DNA of 64,000 nucleotides from Paenibacillus sp. JCM 18996 (GTDB taxonomy: Bacteria > Bacillota > Bacilli > Paenibacillales > NBRC-103111). The stretch spans positions 62,001-126,000 of the forward strand of contig BBFE01000004.1 of NCBI GenBank assembly GCA_001313085.1, given 5' to 3'. Made by a program: the position numbers and the translations under genes. The notes under the pieces were generated by a model, which was given only the letters and a program-made list of their open reading frames with translations, did not search any database and had not been told where the DNA came from. Shown here in pieces: positions 10,781-21,845 of this stretch. Positions within the stretch are counted from its first letter, which is position 1; every line of letters starts with the position of its first letter.

Positions 10781-11615
10781 ATGTTTCCGTTTAAAACGGC
10801 GCTTAATGCGTCGACCTTGTTTCCTTTTAGCCTGGATGTCCGTGAGCAGGTGCGCATTGCGGCTGAAGCCGGATATGAGGGGATTGAGCTGTGGGTCAAA
10901 GATGTGGACGCTTACCTCGCCGGCGGAGGCACCGTCAATCAATTGAAAAGGTACATCTCGGACACGGGCATAGCGGTTGTGAATGCGATTGCTTTTTTTT
11001 AAGTGGTCGGATGAGGACGATGCGATAAGGGAGCGGGCATACGTGCAGGCCGAGAAGGAAATGGCCATGCTTGCGGAGCTCGGCTGCGCCGCGGTGGCGG
11101 CGCCTCCTTTTGGCGATGTGGAACAGGTTTCCCTGGACAGGATGGCTGAAAATTTTGCCAGGCTCTCGCAATTGGCAAGCAGCATCGGGATCAAGCCGTA
11201 TCTGGAATTTTGGGGCAGGGCCAGGAAACTGTCCCGCTTAAGCGAGGCGATGTATGTAGCGATGGAAAGCGGTGTGCCGGATGCGCAAATTTTGCTGGAC
11301 CCGTTTCATATGTACACGGGCGGCAGCAGCGTGGACAGCCTCAGCTATGTGAACGGGAAACGGATCGGCATCGTCCATGTAAACGATTATCCCGCCGAGC
11401 CGGCAAGACAAGCGATTGAGGACCGGCACCGCGTTTTTTTTCCGGGAGAAGGCAGCGCGCCATCGCGGCGGTTTGCCAGTTCGCTGTACGAGATCGGTTA
11501 TAGAGGATATTTATCGCTGGAACTGTTTATCGAAAGCTATGGGGGGCAAAGCGCTCTCGAGGTGGCCAGGTCGGGATTGGAATCAGTCAAGAACACTTAC
11601 AGTGCAGGCGACTGA
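10781..11615 (+). CDS. TIM-barrel sugar isomerase/epimerase-like protein
   Basis: About 278 residues of the xylose isomerase-like TIM-barrel superfamily. Candidate metal-ligand segments are IKPYLEFWG, ILLDPFHMYTGG, IGIVHVNDYP and YLSLELF. One extra T in the T8 run near 10990-10997 breaks the frame after NAIAFF; the remainder is open to the stop. It lies between a dehydrogenase and a short-chain dehydrogenase in the same orientation. An AAAGGAG site precedes ATG 10781. Substrate unknown. Confidence 0.85.
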
Positions 11616-11652
11616 AAGAAACTTCATTACATAAACGGGGTGAAACAAAACT

Positions 11653-12429
11653 ATGGGAAACAGGCTTAGCGAAAAGGTTGTCGTCGTGACAGGGGGAACA
11701 AAGGGAATCGGAAAAGGCATCGCTTACATGTGCGCCGCAGAGGGTTCGCGCGTTGTCATCAACGGCAGGAATGAGCAGGACGGCACAAGGGTTGTGCGGG
11801 ATATCCAGGAAAAAATATGGTGCTGAAGCGTTGTTCGTAAAAGGCGATATCAGCCGAGAACAGGCCTGCAAGGAGCTGTTCGATGAAGCGGTGGGCCGTT
11901 TCGGCAGAGTTGACGGCCTGGTCAATAATGCGGGCATTTTCCCCCGGGGTACGATGGTGGATACATCGGAGGAGCTGTTCGATTCGATTTTTTGCGGTCA
12001 ATATGAAGGGCGCTTTCTTTTGCTCCAAGTATGCGATTCAATCGATGTTAAAAAACAGGCGGAGGCTCCATCGTCCACATCGGTTCCACGAACGGCTACA
12101 AAGGCGCCAAAGAGCTTGCGGCCTACTCCTGCTCGAAGGGTGCGATGCTTACATTAAACCGCCACATTGCGGCCCACTACGCCGGGGAACACATCCGCTC
12201 CAACTGGGTTACGGTCGGCTGGGTGGCCTCCGAAGGCGAGATTGAGCTGCACCAAAACATGGGCCTCAGCCCGGATGAACTGAATAAAATGGCCGAATCC
12301 CGAATCCCTGGCGGACGCATGCAAACTCCGGAAGACATGGCATACGGCACCGTCTTTTTTTTATTATCCGACGAAGCCAGCCAAGTGACGGGCACCGAGC
12401 TGCACATAAACGGGGGCCTCGGCTTGTAA
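11653..12429 (+). CDS. Short-chain dehydrogenase/reductase
   Basis: A classical SDR of about 258 residues. The cofactor motif is TGGTKGIGKG, followed by NNAG, a catalytic serine in IGSTNGYKG and the YSCSK tyrosine-lysine pair; the C-terminal GTELHINGGLGL is also typical. Frame changes are in the A run at 11810-11815, the T run near 11986-11991 and the A run near 12050-12055. Read through, all catalytic residues are in place. It is one of three SDRs in this run of genes and probably reduces a keto-sugar or oxidises a sugar alcohol. Confidence 0.87.
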
Positions 12430-12527
12430 TTTGCGTGCACAGCTGTGCATCCCGCCCCGGTCATGAAAAGCGTATGCTGCCTATGACGCGGCTCGGCGCT
12501 TTCACTCTATCGTATAGGAGGATTTAC

Positions 12528-13300
12528 ATGGCTCTCATTCAATGTCATTTTTTTTTCCGAGGTGCTTGGCTTAAGCACTTCCATGACCGTCATCCTGCCG
12601 CAGCAAACGAAGAAGCAGATCGGCATGGAAAATGTGGCTTCATCCGGCAAACGCCATCCGACGCTCTATCTTTTGCACGGGTTGTCGGACGATGACACGA
12701 TATGGCTCAGACGCACGTCGATCGAACGTTACGCAGCTCCGCTTGGGCTGGCGGTAGTCATGCCGCAGGTGCATCGAAGCTTCTACACCGATATGGCTTA
12801 TGGCAGCCAGTACTGGACATTTATCAGCGAAGAGCTGCCTGAAATCGCGCAATCGTTTTTTTCCCGTTGTCGGATGCGAAAGAAGACAACTTTGTTGCCG
12901 GCTTGTCCATGGGCGGTTACGGGGCTTTCAAATGGGCGTTGCGCCAGCCTGAGCGCTTTGCAGCGGCAGCCAGTTTATCAGGGGCGCTCAATATGGCGCA
13001 GAGAAGCAACACCATGCAGGATTACCGTCTGATCTTCGGCGATGAAGGGATGGAAGGGACAGAGGACGACTTAATGTGGCTGCTGGGGCAAAGGGACACG
13101 GAGAGCGATTCGAAGCCCAAGCTTTATCAATGCTGCGGCACGGAAGATTTTTTTTATATGAGGAAAATGTGGTTTTCCGCGACGCCTGCAAGGGGACAAG
13201 CTTTGAGCTCACTTATGACGAAGGACCGGGAGCCCACGATTGGGCTTATTGGGACAGCAAAATCCAGGATGTACTCGCATGGCTGCCGCTAAACAAGTAG
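12528..13300 (+). CDS. Putative esterase, tributyrin esterase/EstA-like alpha/beta hydrolase
   Basis: An esterase of the esterase D/EstA family, about 257 residues, starting at ATG 12528 behind [17 protein letters not shown] gives the oxyanion region, [14 protein letters not shown] the nucleophile elbow with serine, and GAHDWAYWD the catalytic histidine. Frame changes occur in T runs near 12548-12556, 12857-12864 and 13148-13155. There is no signal peptide, so it acts inside the cell. In a sugar cluster such an enzyme probably removes acyl groups from an imported substrate. Confidence 0.85.
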
Positions 13301-13342
13301 TCCGTCATTCTACTTTCTCTTCTAAAGGAGATGCATAGGTGC

Positions 13343-14109
13343 ATGGTCGATTTTAGGCTGGATGGAAAAGTTGCTGTAATTACAGGCGGCTGTCAGGGAT
13401 TGGGATTGGAATTTGCCCGCTCGCTGGCCAAAGCGGGGGCAAGTGTGGCCGTGACAAGCCGCGATGCACAGAAAGCGAAAGAAAGCGCGGATGCGATCCG
13501 TGGCGAAACAGGGCGGGACGCTTTAGCTATCGCCGTGGATGTGACGGACTCCGTTCAAATTGGGCGTATGGTAGAGGAAGTGGTCGGAACCTTCGGCCGT
13601 TTGGATATTTTGGTCAACAACGCCGGGGTCAATATCCGTAAACCGATTCTGGAGTATGACGAGCTGAGCTGGGACCTTGTCCAGAACACGAACCTGAAAG
13701 CTCCGTTTTTTTGTGCGCGAAAGCGGTGGCCCCGCAGATGATCAAACAGAAATTCGGGAGAATCATCAATATCGCCTCCATGCTGGGTACGGTAGCGCTT
13801 GCCGAAAGGTCCGCTTATTGTTCGAGCAAAGGCGGTTTAATTCAATTGACCAAGGTTATGGCCCTGGAATGGGCTGAACACAACATTACCGTTAACGCGG
13901 TCTGTCCGGGACCTTTTGCTACAGAATTGAACCAGGTGGTTATCAATAATCCGGAAGCCAACCAGTTTTTTTTCCTGAGTCATTTGCCTGTTAAGCGATG
14001 GGGCCAACCGGAAGAATTGACGGGACTGATCATTTATCTCGCCTCCGATTTATCCAGCTTCATGACCGGATCGTCACTCGTAATCGACGGCGGATGGACC
14101 GCCGAATAA
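13343..14109 (+). CDS. Short-chain dehydrogenase/reductase, gluconate 5-dehydrogenase-like
   Basis: An SDR of about 255 residues. ATG 13343 is preferred over ATG 13331 because the AAAGGAG site directly abuts the latter. Motifs are TGGCQGLGLEFA, NNAGVN, catalytic serine in INIASMLG, and YCSSK; PGPFATELN and SSLVIDGGWTAE are as in gluconate 5-dehydrogenase and related sugar-acid reductases. One frameshift lies in the T run near 13705-13711. It is followed by a TIM-barrel gene after 27 bases. The hexonate-type substrate is a family-level guess. Confidence 0.86.
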
Positions 14110-14136
14110 GGAACGGAACAAGGAGGCACCCGATCA

Positions 14137-15108
14137 ATGAAATATGGACTAACTGCCTACGGGACAGTCTATTATATGGGGATCCACCCGGAAACGAATC
14201 GGGACCGCATCACGGCGGTGGAGCTCATGAATATGGCCGAATCATACGGTCTTCAAGGTATTGAGGTCCCTTATGACATTCTGAAGAGCGGCGATCCGGA
14301 TGAGGCAGCCGAATGCGCGAGAAAGAAAGGGATGTTTATCAATATTGCTGCTGCGGGCTTCGACCCGGCGGGGCTGAAGGAAGCGATGCAGCTTGCGCAG
14401 CGGGTCGGAGCGCTGACGGTAAGAACGGTTGTCGGCGGGGCTAAGCTTGGAGGCGACCGGCGCCATATGGCGGGTTCGTGGAAACCGTTCCTGGAAACGA
14501 TTACAAGGTCGCTGCAGGAGGTTGTGGATTCGGCGGAGCGGACGGCCCCAATCTTGCGGTCGAAAATCATCAGGACCTGGCCTCGGAAGAACTGCTTTGG
14601 CTGTGCGAAAGCATCGGTTCCGGGAAGTTCGGGATTACGCTCGACACGGGAAACCCTTTGGCGACGGCTGAAGAGCCGGTGGACTTCTTTCGCCGGGTTG
14701 CACCTTTTGTGAAAAACGTTCATTTGAAAGATTATGCGATCTATTGGTCGGAGGAAGGTTATCGGCTGGTTCGCAAACCGCTCGGTCAAGGAGTCATCGA
14801 CTTTCCTGAATTGCTGCGCATTTTTTAATGAAGTCAATCCGCAAGTAACCATGTCCGTGGAACACGGCGCTTTGGAAGCCAGACACGTGCGGGTGCTGGA
14901 GGAAGATTATTGGACGGAGTATCCTGAACGCTCCGCTCGGCAGTTGACCCGTTTGCTACGCTTCGTGGAGAATCACGCAAGAAACAGGGGCGACTGGCGC
15001 ACGCCTTTCGAGAAAGGCGCATCGCCTGACGAAATCGCCGGTTACGAAATCGAGGAATTGAACATCGGTATGGCCTATTTATCGTCCTTGCTCAAGCGGT
15101 ATGCGTAA
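14137..15108 (+). CDS. TIM-barrel sugar isomerase/epimerase-like protein
   Basis: About 323 residues of the xylose isomerase-like TIM-barrel superfamily. Active-site type segments are NLAVENHQD, FGITLDTGNPL, KNVHLKDYA and TMSVEHGALEARH. Frame changes lie near 14540-14560 (in a GC-rich stretch, not a homopolymer) and in the T run near 14820-14825. It sits between two SDR genes in the same orientation. It differs in its glutamate-histidine spacing from the other TIM-barrel genes here, so it is not a recent duplicate. Confidence 0.83.
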
Positions 15109-15138
15109 ACATGGAGCTTTTAATTATCCAATGGGGTG

Positions 15139-15930
15139 ATGCGGGTGGAAGCGATGGATTTGACAGGGAAAAAAATGCACTGGTAACCGGTTCCAGCCGG
15201 GGCCTTGGAAAGCAATATGCTTTGGATCTGGCGCGTGCGGGAGCGAGTGTGATCATTCACGATGTGAATGAAGAGGCGGCGGTGCAATTTAACGAAGCGG
15301 CTTCAGGCAGCGACGTTGCGAAAGAGATTGCCGGGCTCGGCGTTAAGGCTGAATTTATCGCCGGCGATTTGTCCGACCCCGATCATGTGAAAGCATTAAT
15401 CGAACAATCGATCCAGCGTTGGGTTCGATCGATATTTTAGTTAACAACGCCGGAGGCGACATCGGCCGCAGAACGCCTCGCCCTGAGCCTAATGATGCCC
15501 TGGATATTTCCGTGGACGATATTCGTTCCGTCGTGGAACGCAATTTGCTGTCGACAATGTACGCGTGTAAATTTGCCGGGATACATATGCGTGAGCGGCG
15601 CTTCGGGAAGATCGTGAATGTAGGCTCGATCGCCGGACATCTGCCCGTGCGGGAGGGTGTAATTTATGCTGCGGCAAAAAAATGGGGATTTCGCAATATA
15701 CGCGAAGTTTAGCTGAGCAGCTGCGGCCATATGACGTGAACGTAAACTGCATATCTCCGGCGCCGACTTATACCGCGCGTTTCCTCGCAACGAGGACCGT
15801 CGCAAGCGAGGAAGGAAGATCGCGACTGCAGAGAATCGCCCAGCCAGAGGATATGTCGAACATCGTTTTGTTCCTCTGCGGGCCGCAGTCCGATGCGTTA
15901 TCCGGCGAGACGATCGTCTGCTGGAAATAA
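15139..15930 (+). CDS. Short-chain dehydrogenase/reductase
   Basis: An SDR of about 263 residues. The probable start is ATG 15139 (ATG CGG GTG GAA), as there is no stronger ribosome site nearby. Motifs are LVTGSSRGLGKQYA, NNAGGDIG, serine in VGSIAGHLP and YAAAK. The insertion around DIGRRTPRPEPNDA is longer than usual. Frame changes are in the A run near 15169-15175, near 15415 and in the A run near 15674-15680. It is the third SDR of the cluster and is followed 17 bases later by the dehydratase gene. Confidence 0.83.
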
Positions 15931-15947
15931 CCTTGGCGAGGTGAAAA

Positions 15948-17934
15948 ATGAGCGAAGCGATGACTTTTATCATGGGGCAGGAGGACACGGAAAGCTTTAG
16001 GCTCCAAACTCATGCGCCCGGCCCGGAGGGAACCCTTCCGCTGACAAGCGACATGCTTCTGAATTGGCCAAGCGGCGATTTATTCGGACTCAGCCAAAAT
16101 GTAGGGATGGGTTGGAAGCCGGATCGTCTGAACGGGAAGCAGATCCTGATTCTAAGCACGCAAGGGGGACTGCGGGCCGACGACGGCACGCCGATCGCCC
16201 TCGGCTATCATACCGGCCATTGGGAAGTCGGCCTGCTGATGAAAGAGGCGGCGCTGGAAATTGGCGAACTGGGAGGAGTTCCTTTCGCGGGATACATAAG
16301 CGATCCCTGTGCCGGGCGTCCCAAGGAACGACCGGCATGTTCGATTCCCTGCCTTACCGCAATGACGCGGCCATCGTATATCGGCGCTTGATCCGCTCGC
16401 TGCCGACCCGCAGCGGGGTGATCGGAATCGGCACCTGCGACAAGGGACTTCCCGCAACCATGATCGCGCTTGCATCGATGCACGATCTGCCTGCATCATT
16501 GTGCCCGGCGGGGTTACGTTGCCGCCGACGCAGGGCGAGGATGCGGCCAAGATCCAAACGATAGCGCCCGCTTTGCCCAGGGACAAATTTCGCTGCAGGA
16601 AGCGGCGGATATGGGCTGCCGTGTTTGCGCGACTCCGGGCGGGGGGTGCCAATTCCTGGGAACGGCGGCGACGGCCCAGGTAGTGGCGGAGGCCCTTGGC
16701 ATGGCCCTGCCGCATTCCGCCCTCGCGCCATCCGGGCAGCCGTTGTGGAAAAATATAGCCAGGCAATCCGCAAGGGCCATCTATCGGATGCAGCAGGGCG
16801 GCTTGCGTATGGGCGATATTTTGACCGACGCCGCAATCGCGAACGCCATGGTCGTTCATGCGGCTTTCGGCGGATCCACCAATTTGCTGCTGCATATCCC
16901 TGCGGTTGCGCATGCTGCGAAATGCCGCATTCCTGATGTTGGCGATTGGAACCGGATCAATAAAAAATGTGCCTCGCCTGGTCAGCGTTCTGCCGAACGG
17001 ACCGGAATATCATCCGACTGTTCGAGTTTTCCTGGCCGGAGGCGTTCCGGAAGTGATGCTGCATCTGCGGAAACTCGGATTGCTGGACGAGAAAGTGAAG
17101 ACGGTTGCAGGCGAAAGCCTTTCGGCAGTGCTCGACTGGTGGGAGTCTTCCGAGCGGAGATATTTGATCCGAAAGCATTTGAAGGAGACGGACGGCATCG
17201 ACCCGGGTGATGTCGTCATGAGCCCGTACAAGCCAAGACGCGGGGTTTGACGTCTACGGTTACTTTCCCGACAGGGAACCTAGCGCCGGAGCTCTGTCAT
17301 CAAATCGACGTCCATTGATCCCGAGCTGGTCGGGAACGATGGCATCTATCGCCACACTGGCCGGGCTAAAGTGTTCACAACGGAAAAAGCGGCGGTCAAG
17401 GCGATAAAAGAGGGAAAAAATCGTGAGAGGCGACATCCTTATTTTAATGGGCAGGGGCCTTCTGGGACGGGGATGGAAGAAACCTACCAGCTGACCTCCG
17501 CGTTAAAGCATCTCCCTTTCGGCAAATATGTCACGTTGATCACGGACGCGCGTTTTTCCGGCGTATCGACAGGCGCATGCATCGGGCATGCAGGTCCGGA
17601 AGCATTAGCCGGCGGCCCTATCGGAAAGCTTCGCAACGGGGACTTGGTCGAAGTGACGATCGATGTGAACCGTTTGGAAGGAAGCGTGAACTTCATAGGG
17701 CAGGAGGAAGAGCGGTTCAGTCCGGAAGCCGGGGCGGAAATCCTCGCTTTGCGCGCTCCTCATCCTGAGCTTCAACCGGATCCGCAATTGCCGGACGATA
17801 CGAGGCTGTGGGCGGCTCTGCAGGCCGCAAGCGGAGGGACGTGGCGCGGAAGTGTCTACGACGTGGATCGGATCATCGAGGTACTGAATGCGGGTCACAC
17901 TTATTTGCAACTGGATAGAGAAAGCGGAAAGTAA
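15948..17934 (+). CDS. yjhG: YjhG/YagF-type sugar-acid dehydratase (IlvD/Edd family)
   Basis: An iron-sulfur dehydratase of about 660 residues, closely resembling Escherichia coli YjhG (D-xylonate dehydratase) along its length. Readable blocks are [107 protein letters not shown] and [12 protein letters not shown]. The family converts an aldonate to a 2-keto-3-deoxy sugar acid. The frame changes at least seven times, some at G or C doublets rather than A/T runs (for example near 16320, 16495, 16570, 16925, 16965, 17245 and 17410). It is the only clearly identifiable pathway enzyme of the cluster and points to a sugar-acid intermediate. Confidence 0.88.
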
Positions 17935-17953
17935 AATAAGGAAGGTGATTGTG

Positions 17954-19083
17954 ATGCAGAAAGTGAAAATCGGCCTTATTGGATGCGGAATGATAAGCGG
18001 TATTTACCTGAAGAACTGCACGCAGGTTTTTTAATCATATTGTGGAAGTTGCCGCCTGCGCCGACCAGGTGCCCGAGCTCGCCGTAAAACGCGCGGAAGA
18101 GTTCAATATCCCGGTGGCCTGTACGGTCGAGGAGCTGCTTGCCAATCCGGAAATTGAGATCGTTCTCAATTTGACGGCTCCCGCGGCACACGCACAGATA
18201 AATTTGAATGCGCTCCAGGCCGGCAAGCATGTGTATACCGAAAAGCCTTTTGCCCTGACGCGCGAAGACGCACACGAAATATTGGCGCTTTCCGAGTCCA
18301 AGGGTTTGCTTGTCGCTGCGCGCCCGATACCTTCCTGGGAGCCGGGCTGCAAACTTGCCGGAAACTGATCGATGAAGGGTGGATCGGCACCCCCTATGCT
18401 GCAAACGCAACCATTATTATGGGTCACGCAGGAGACGGCACGCATCCGAACTTCCACAATTTCCTGAAGCTTGGCGGCGATCCGCTTATGGACATGGGGC
18501 CTTATTATTTGACGGCACTCGTTAACCTGCTGGGACCTGTGCGGAGAGTAACCGGGTCGGCTGGCCAGCTGCACAAGGAAGTAACCGTCCACAACCCCAA
18601 ATCCACCCGCTATGGGGATACCGTTCCGGTGGAAGCGCCTACCAATGTCACGGCTGTACTCGATTTTCACAATGGGGCGATAGCGAGCCTGCAGGCGGCC
18701 AAAGAAAGCTTCGGCTATAAGCCGAGGCTTGAAATCTTCGGGACGGAAGGCAATATGACTGTGCCTGATCCGAACTTTTTTTGGACCTGTCCCTGGCCTC
18801 GACAGTACAATCCGCATTCAATTCAGCACCGGACAGACAAAGGAGCTTCCGCTCTCGCACGGATTTACCGAGGACAGCCGGGGAATCGGAGTGGCCGATA
18901 TGGCTTATGCGGTCAGAACGGGCAGAGCTCATCGGGCAAACGGCCGATTGGCTCAGCACGTTCTGGATATTTCGCTGAGCATTTTTTGAAGCGTCGGTAT
19001 CGGAGAAGCATGTTCATATTCAATCCGCGGTCGAGCGTCCCGCTCCGCTGCCGATGGGCCTCAAGTACAACAAGCTGGATTAA
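17954..19083 (+). CDS. Gfo/Idh/MocA family oxidoreductase
   Basis: The third dehydrogenase of this superfamily in the cluster, about 376 residues. Motifs are GLIGCGMISGIYL for the cofactor and TEKPFALTRED for the catalytic lysine; the substrate half includes GGDPLMDMGPYYLTALVNLLG. Frame changes are in the T run near 18027-18032, near 18320 and in the T run near 18776-18782; after that the reading frame continues to the stop at 19081-19083 with LPMGLKYNKLD. It starts 19 bases after the dehydratase gene, so it is probably co-transcribed with it. Confidence 0.84.
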
Positions 19084-19131
19084 CCGAACACTCGTTTTAT
19101 AGACTGGAAATTACACTGAGGGGTGAAGAAA

Positions 19132-19962
19132 ATGCCTTATTTATCTCTGACTACATGGAGCTTGCACCGGAACCTGGGACCATTGCGCTGGACCCGCTGG
19201 GACGAAGAAAAAAGGAACCCAATCGACCGACATCAATGTTCAGCCCGAGACGATTTCGCTACTGGAGCTGCCGGCTTATATCGCGGATAAGGGCTACCGC
19301 AGTTTGGATATATGCCATTTCCAGATTCCCGATACCAGCGAAGATTATTTACGCCAGCTGCGGAGCTCGCTGGAAGAAACGGGTATCCGTTTATACACGC
19401 TGCTCATCGATTATGGCGACATTTCCAGTGAAAATCCGGCCCGCAGAAAGTCGGACATCGAATGGATGATGCAGTGGATAGACATCGCGGCTTTGGCAGG
19501 CGCCGAGCGTGTCCGCATCATTGCAGGCGACGCGGATCCTGCCAACCGGACGGCTCTTGCCCGATCGATCGAGTCGCTGCGATTTCTGTGCGATTACGCC
19601 TCCGGCAAAGGAGTCCGTATAGTGACGGAAAATTTCCGTCCCCTTTCTTCAAGCGCGGACAATTGTCTCGCCCTTCTGGACGCTTGCGGCGATCGTCTTG
19701 GTTTGATTGCGGATTTCGGCAATTTCAAAGGACCGCAAAAAAATACGAAGAGCTGCAAAAGATCGTACCCCGCAGCGAGTCGATTCATGCAAAGGCGCTG
19801 ACGGACATGCAAGGGCTTCCCGACAGGGAAGAATTCCTGGAGTGCATGGAGATTGTCAAGCAGTCCGGCTTCGAAGGACCCATCACCATCGTATATGACG
19901 GACCGCATGACATGTGGGAAGGGATTGAACGGGTAAAGGAGCTTGCTACTCCTTTCCTGTGA
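19132..19962 (+). CDS. TIM-barrel sugar isomerase/epimerase-like protein
   Basis: The last gene of the sugar run, about 276 residues. It begins MPYLSLTTWSLHRNLGPL behind an AGGGGTGAAG site. Typical segments are YRSLDICHF, RIVTENFRPLSS, GLIADFGNF, SIHAKALTD and GPITIVYDG. Frame changes are in the A run near 19207-19213 and the A run near 19737-19742. Its N-terminal tryptophan-rich start resembles members found next to Gfo/Idh/MocA genes. A terminator follows at 20099. Confidence 0.84.
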
Positions 19963-20098
19963 CGTGAGGAACCCATACCCTTTTACGTAGAATCCGCATA
20001 ATTATGCTTTATATTAGGCTCTGAATGGGTTTGTCAAGCTGAATGAATTACATTAAGCGCCTTTTCAGTGGGCGGTCTTCTTTTGGTCAGTATAAATT

Positions 20099-20127
20099 GG
20101 GAAGCCTTAAGGTTTCCCCTTTTTTTG
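20099..20127 (+). terminator. Rho-independent terminator of the sugar cluster
   Basis: GGGAAGCC pairs with GGTTTCCC across a TTAA loop and is followed by seven T. It closes the run of genes that starts at 4038 (or 7306) and separates it from the germination genes. Confidence 0.8.
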
Positions 20128-20234
20128 ATTTTCCGCAGCTTCTCCCTCCCGCAGTCCACGTTCGCCATACACACGTATAAAAAAAAATCTTATGTCAATA
20201 AATGTCTATATATGTTGAAGCAGGGGGGATAAGC

Positions 20235-21834
20235 TTGTCCTTTAAAGGCCGGCTTCGTAGAAATATGAACAGGGGCAATGGAAACGAAGAAACGGCGAGC
20301 GATGCCACAACACCCCTTCCCCGTGACTTAAAAAAATCAATATGAAGCAGATTCGGCAGAAGTTTGGAAACAGCCGGATGTGGTTATCCGGGAATTCCGG
20401 ATTGCAAGCCTGCAGGTTCAAGCGGCCGCGGTTTTCATCGACAATTTGATCGACAAGAAATTGGTCGACGATTTTGTCATGCGTTCCTTAATGATCGATA
20501 CTGCCGAGGAGACATTCAAAAAACCTGGCATCCGATAAAAAATGTCCTTGATATCATCAAATATAATGCTTTGGCAGTCGGAGAAGTAAAGGTCATCAAA
20601 GATTGGAACGCATTACTAACGGGCATATTATCTGGAGATACGGTCATCCTAATCGACGGCTCCGCCGAAGCGATCAGCAGCAGCACGAGAGGAGGGGAAT
20701 CGAGGGCGGTTGAGGAACCGTCGTCCCAAGTGGTCATTCGAGGACCGAAGGACGGTTTTACGGAGTCCATCGCGACTAATATTTCCCTTGTCCGCCGGCG
20801 GATTAAAAGCCTAATCTGTGGTTAGAGGGTATGCAAATCGGCGATGTGACCCAAACGAACGTGGGGATCATGTATATCAAAGGGATTGCCAACGATGAAA
20901 TCGTGCAGGAAGTAAAGAAAAGGCTTAAGGGTATACAAATTGACGGCATCCTCGAATCCGCTTATATCGAAGAGCTGATCCAGGATCAAACCTTCAGCCC
21001 ATTTCCGATGCTTTACAATACCGAGCGGCCGGATAGCGTCGCCGCGAATTTGTTGGAAGCCGAATAGCCATTTTCGTGGACGGTACGCCTTTTGTCCTCA
21101 TTGCTCCAGCTACGTTTTTTTATGTATTTTCAATCCGCTGAAGACTACTATCAACGTTACGATATCTCAACGATGATTCGATTGCTGAGGTACGTATCCT
21201 TTTTTGATTTCATTATTGGGCCCTTCTATCTATATTGCGGCCATCACCTTCCACCAGGAGATGATTCCAACTCCTCTATTGATCAGCCTGGCGGCACAGC
21301 GGGAAAATGTCCCTTTCCCTGCGCTTGTCGAGGCTTTAATGATGGAAGTCACTTTTGAGATTCTGCGCGAGGCAGGCGTTCGAATGCCGCGGGCGATCGG
21401 TCAAGCGGTATCGATTGTAGGCGCGCTCGTATTGGGGCAGGCGGCGGTGCAAGCGGGGATTGTATCGTCAGCTATGGTGATCGTGGTATCTATTACCGGG
21501 ATTGCCAGTTTTGCCACACCGGCTTTCAATATGTCGATTTCCATTCGTTTGCTCCGGTTTGTGATCATGATTGCAGCTGCGACATTTGGTTTTTTACGGG
21601 ATTGCAATCAGCAACATAATCATCATTGCCCATATGTGCAGCTTGCGTTCTTTCGGGGTTCCTTATATGTCTCCTCTTGGCCCGTTCATTGCGGCGGACC
21701 AGAAGGATGCAGTGCTGCGTTTGCCCTTATGGTCACTCCTTACCAGACCCCGGTTGATCGGCTCAAATAACAAGACCAGGATGGGACGAAATCTGCAGCC
21801 TTCTCCTCCCAAGCAAAAAAAGCAATATGTCTAA
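20235..21834 (+). CDS. GerA-type spore germination receptor subunit A
   Basis: Subunit A of a germinant receptor, about 533 residues, located in the inner spore membrane. It starts at TTG 20235 behind AGGGGGG. The N-terminal soluble domain includes VVIREFRI, GDTVILIDG and EPSSQVVIRGPKDGFTESI, a hallmark of the family; membrane helices follow from about 21180 (PALVEALMMEVTFEILREAG; GQAAVQAGIVSSAMVIVVSITGIA). There are many indels, e.g. A runs at 20332, 20365 and 20518, then near 20812, 21060, 21114-21120, 21204 and 21585. It heads an A-C-B operon. Confidence 0.88.
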
Positions 21835-21845
21835 GGGGGATATGG

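Noticed and set aside
10990..10997. Programmed ribosomal frameshifting as a general explanation for run-based frame breaks
   Set aside because: The breaks need different shifts (+1 and +2 run lengths), lie in unrelated genes, lack slippery-site plus pseudoknot layout, and some are not in runs at all.
16152..16913. Open frame of 253 codons on the minus strand
   Set aside because: It is opposite the YjhG-type dehydratase, whose conserved motifs are clear on the plus strand.
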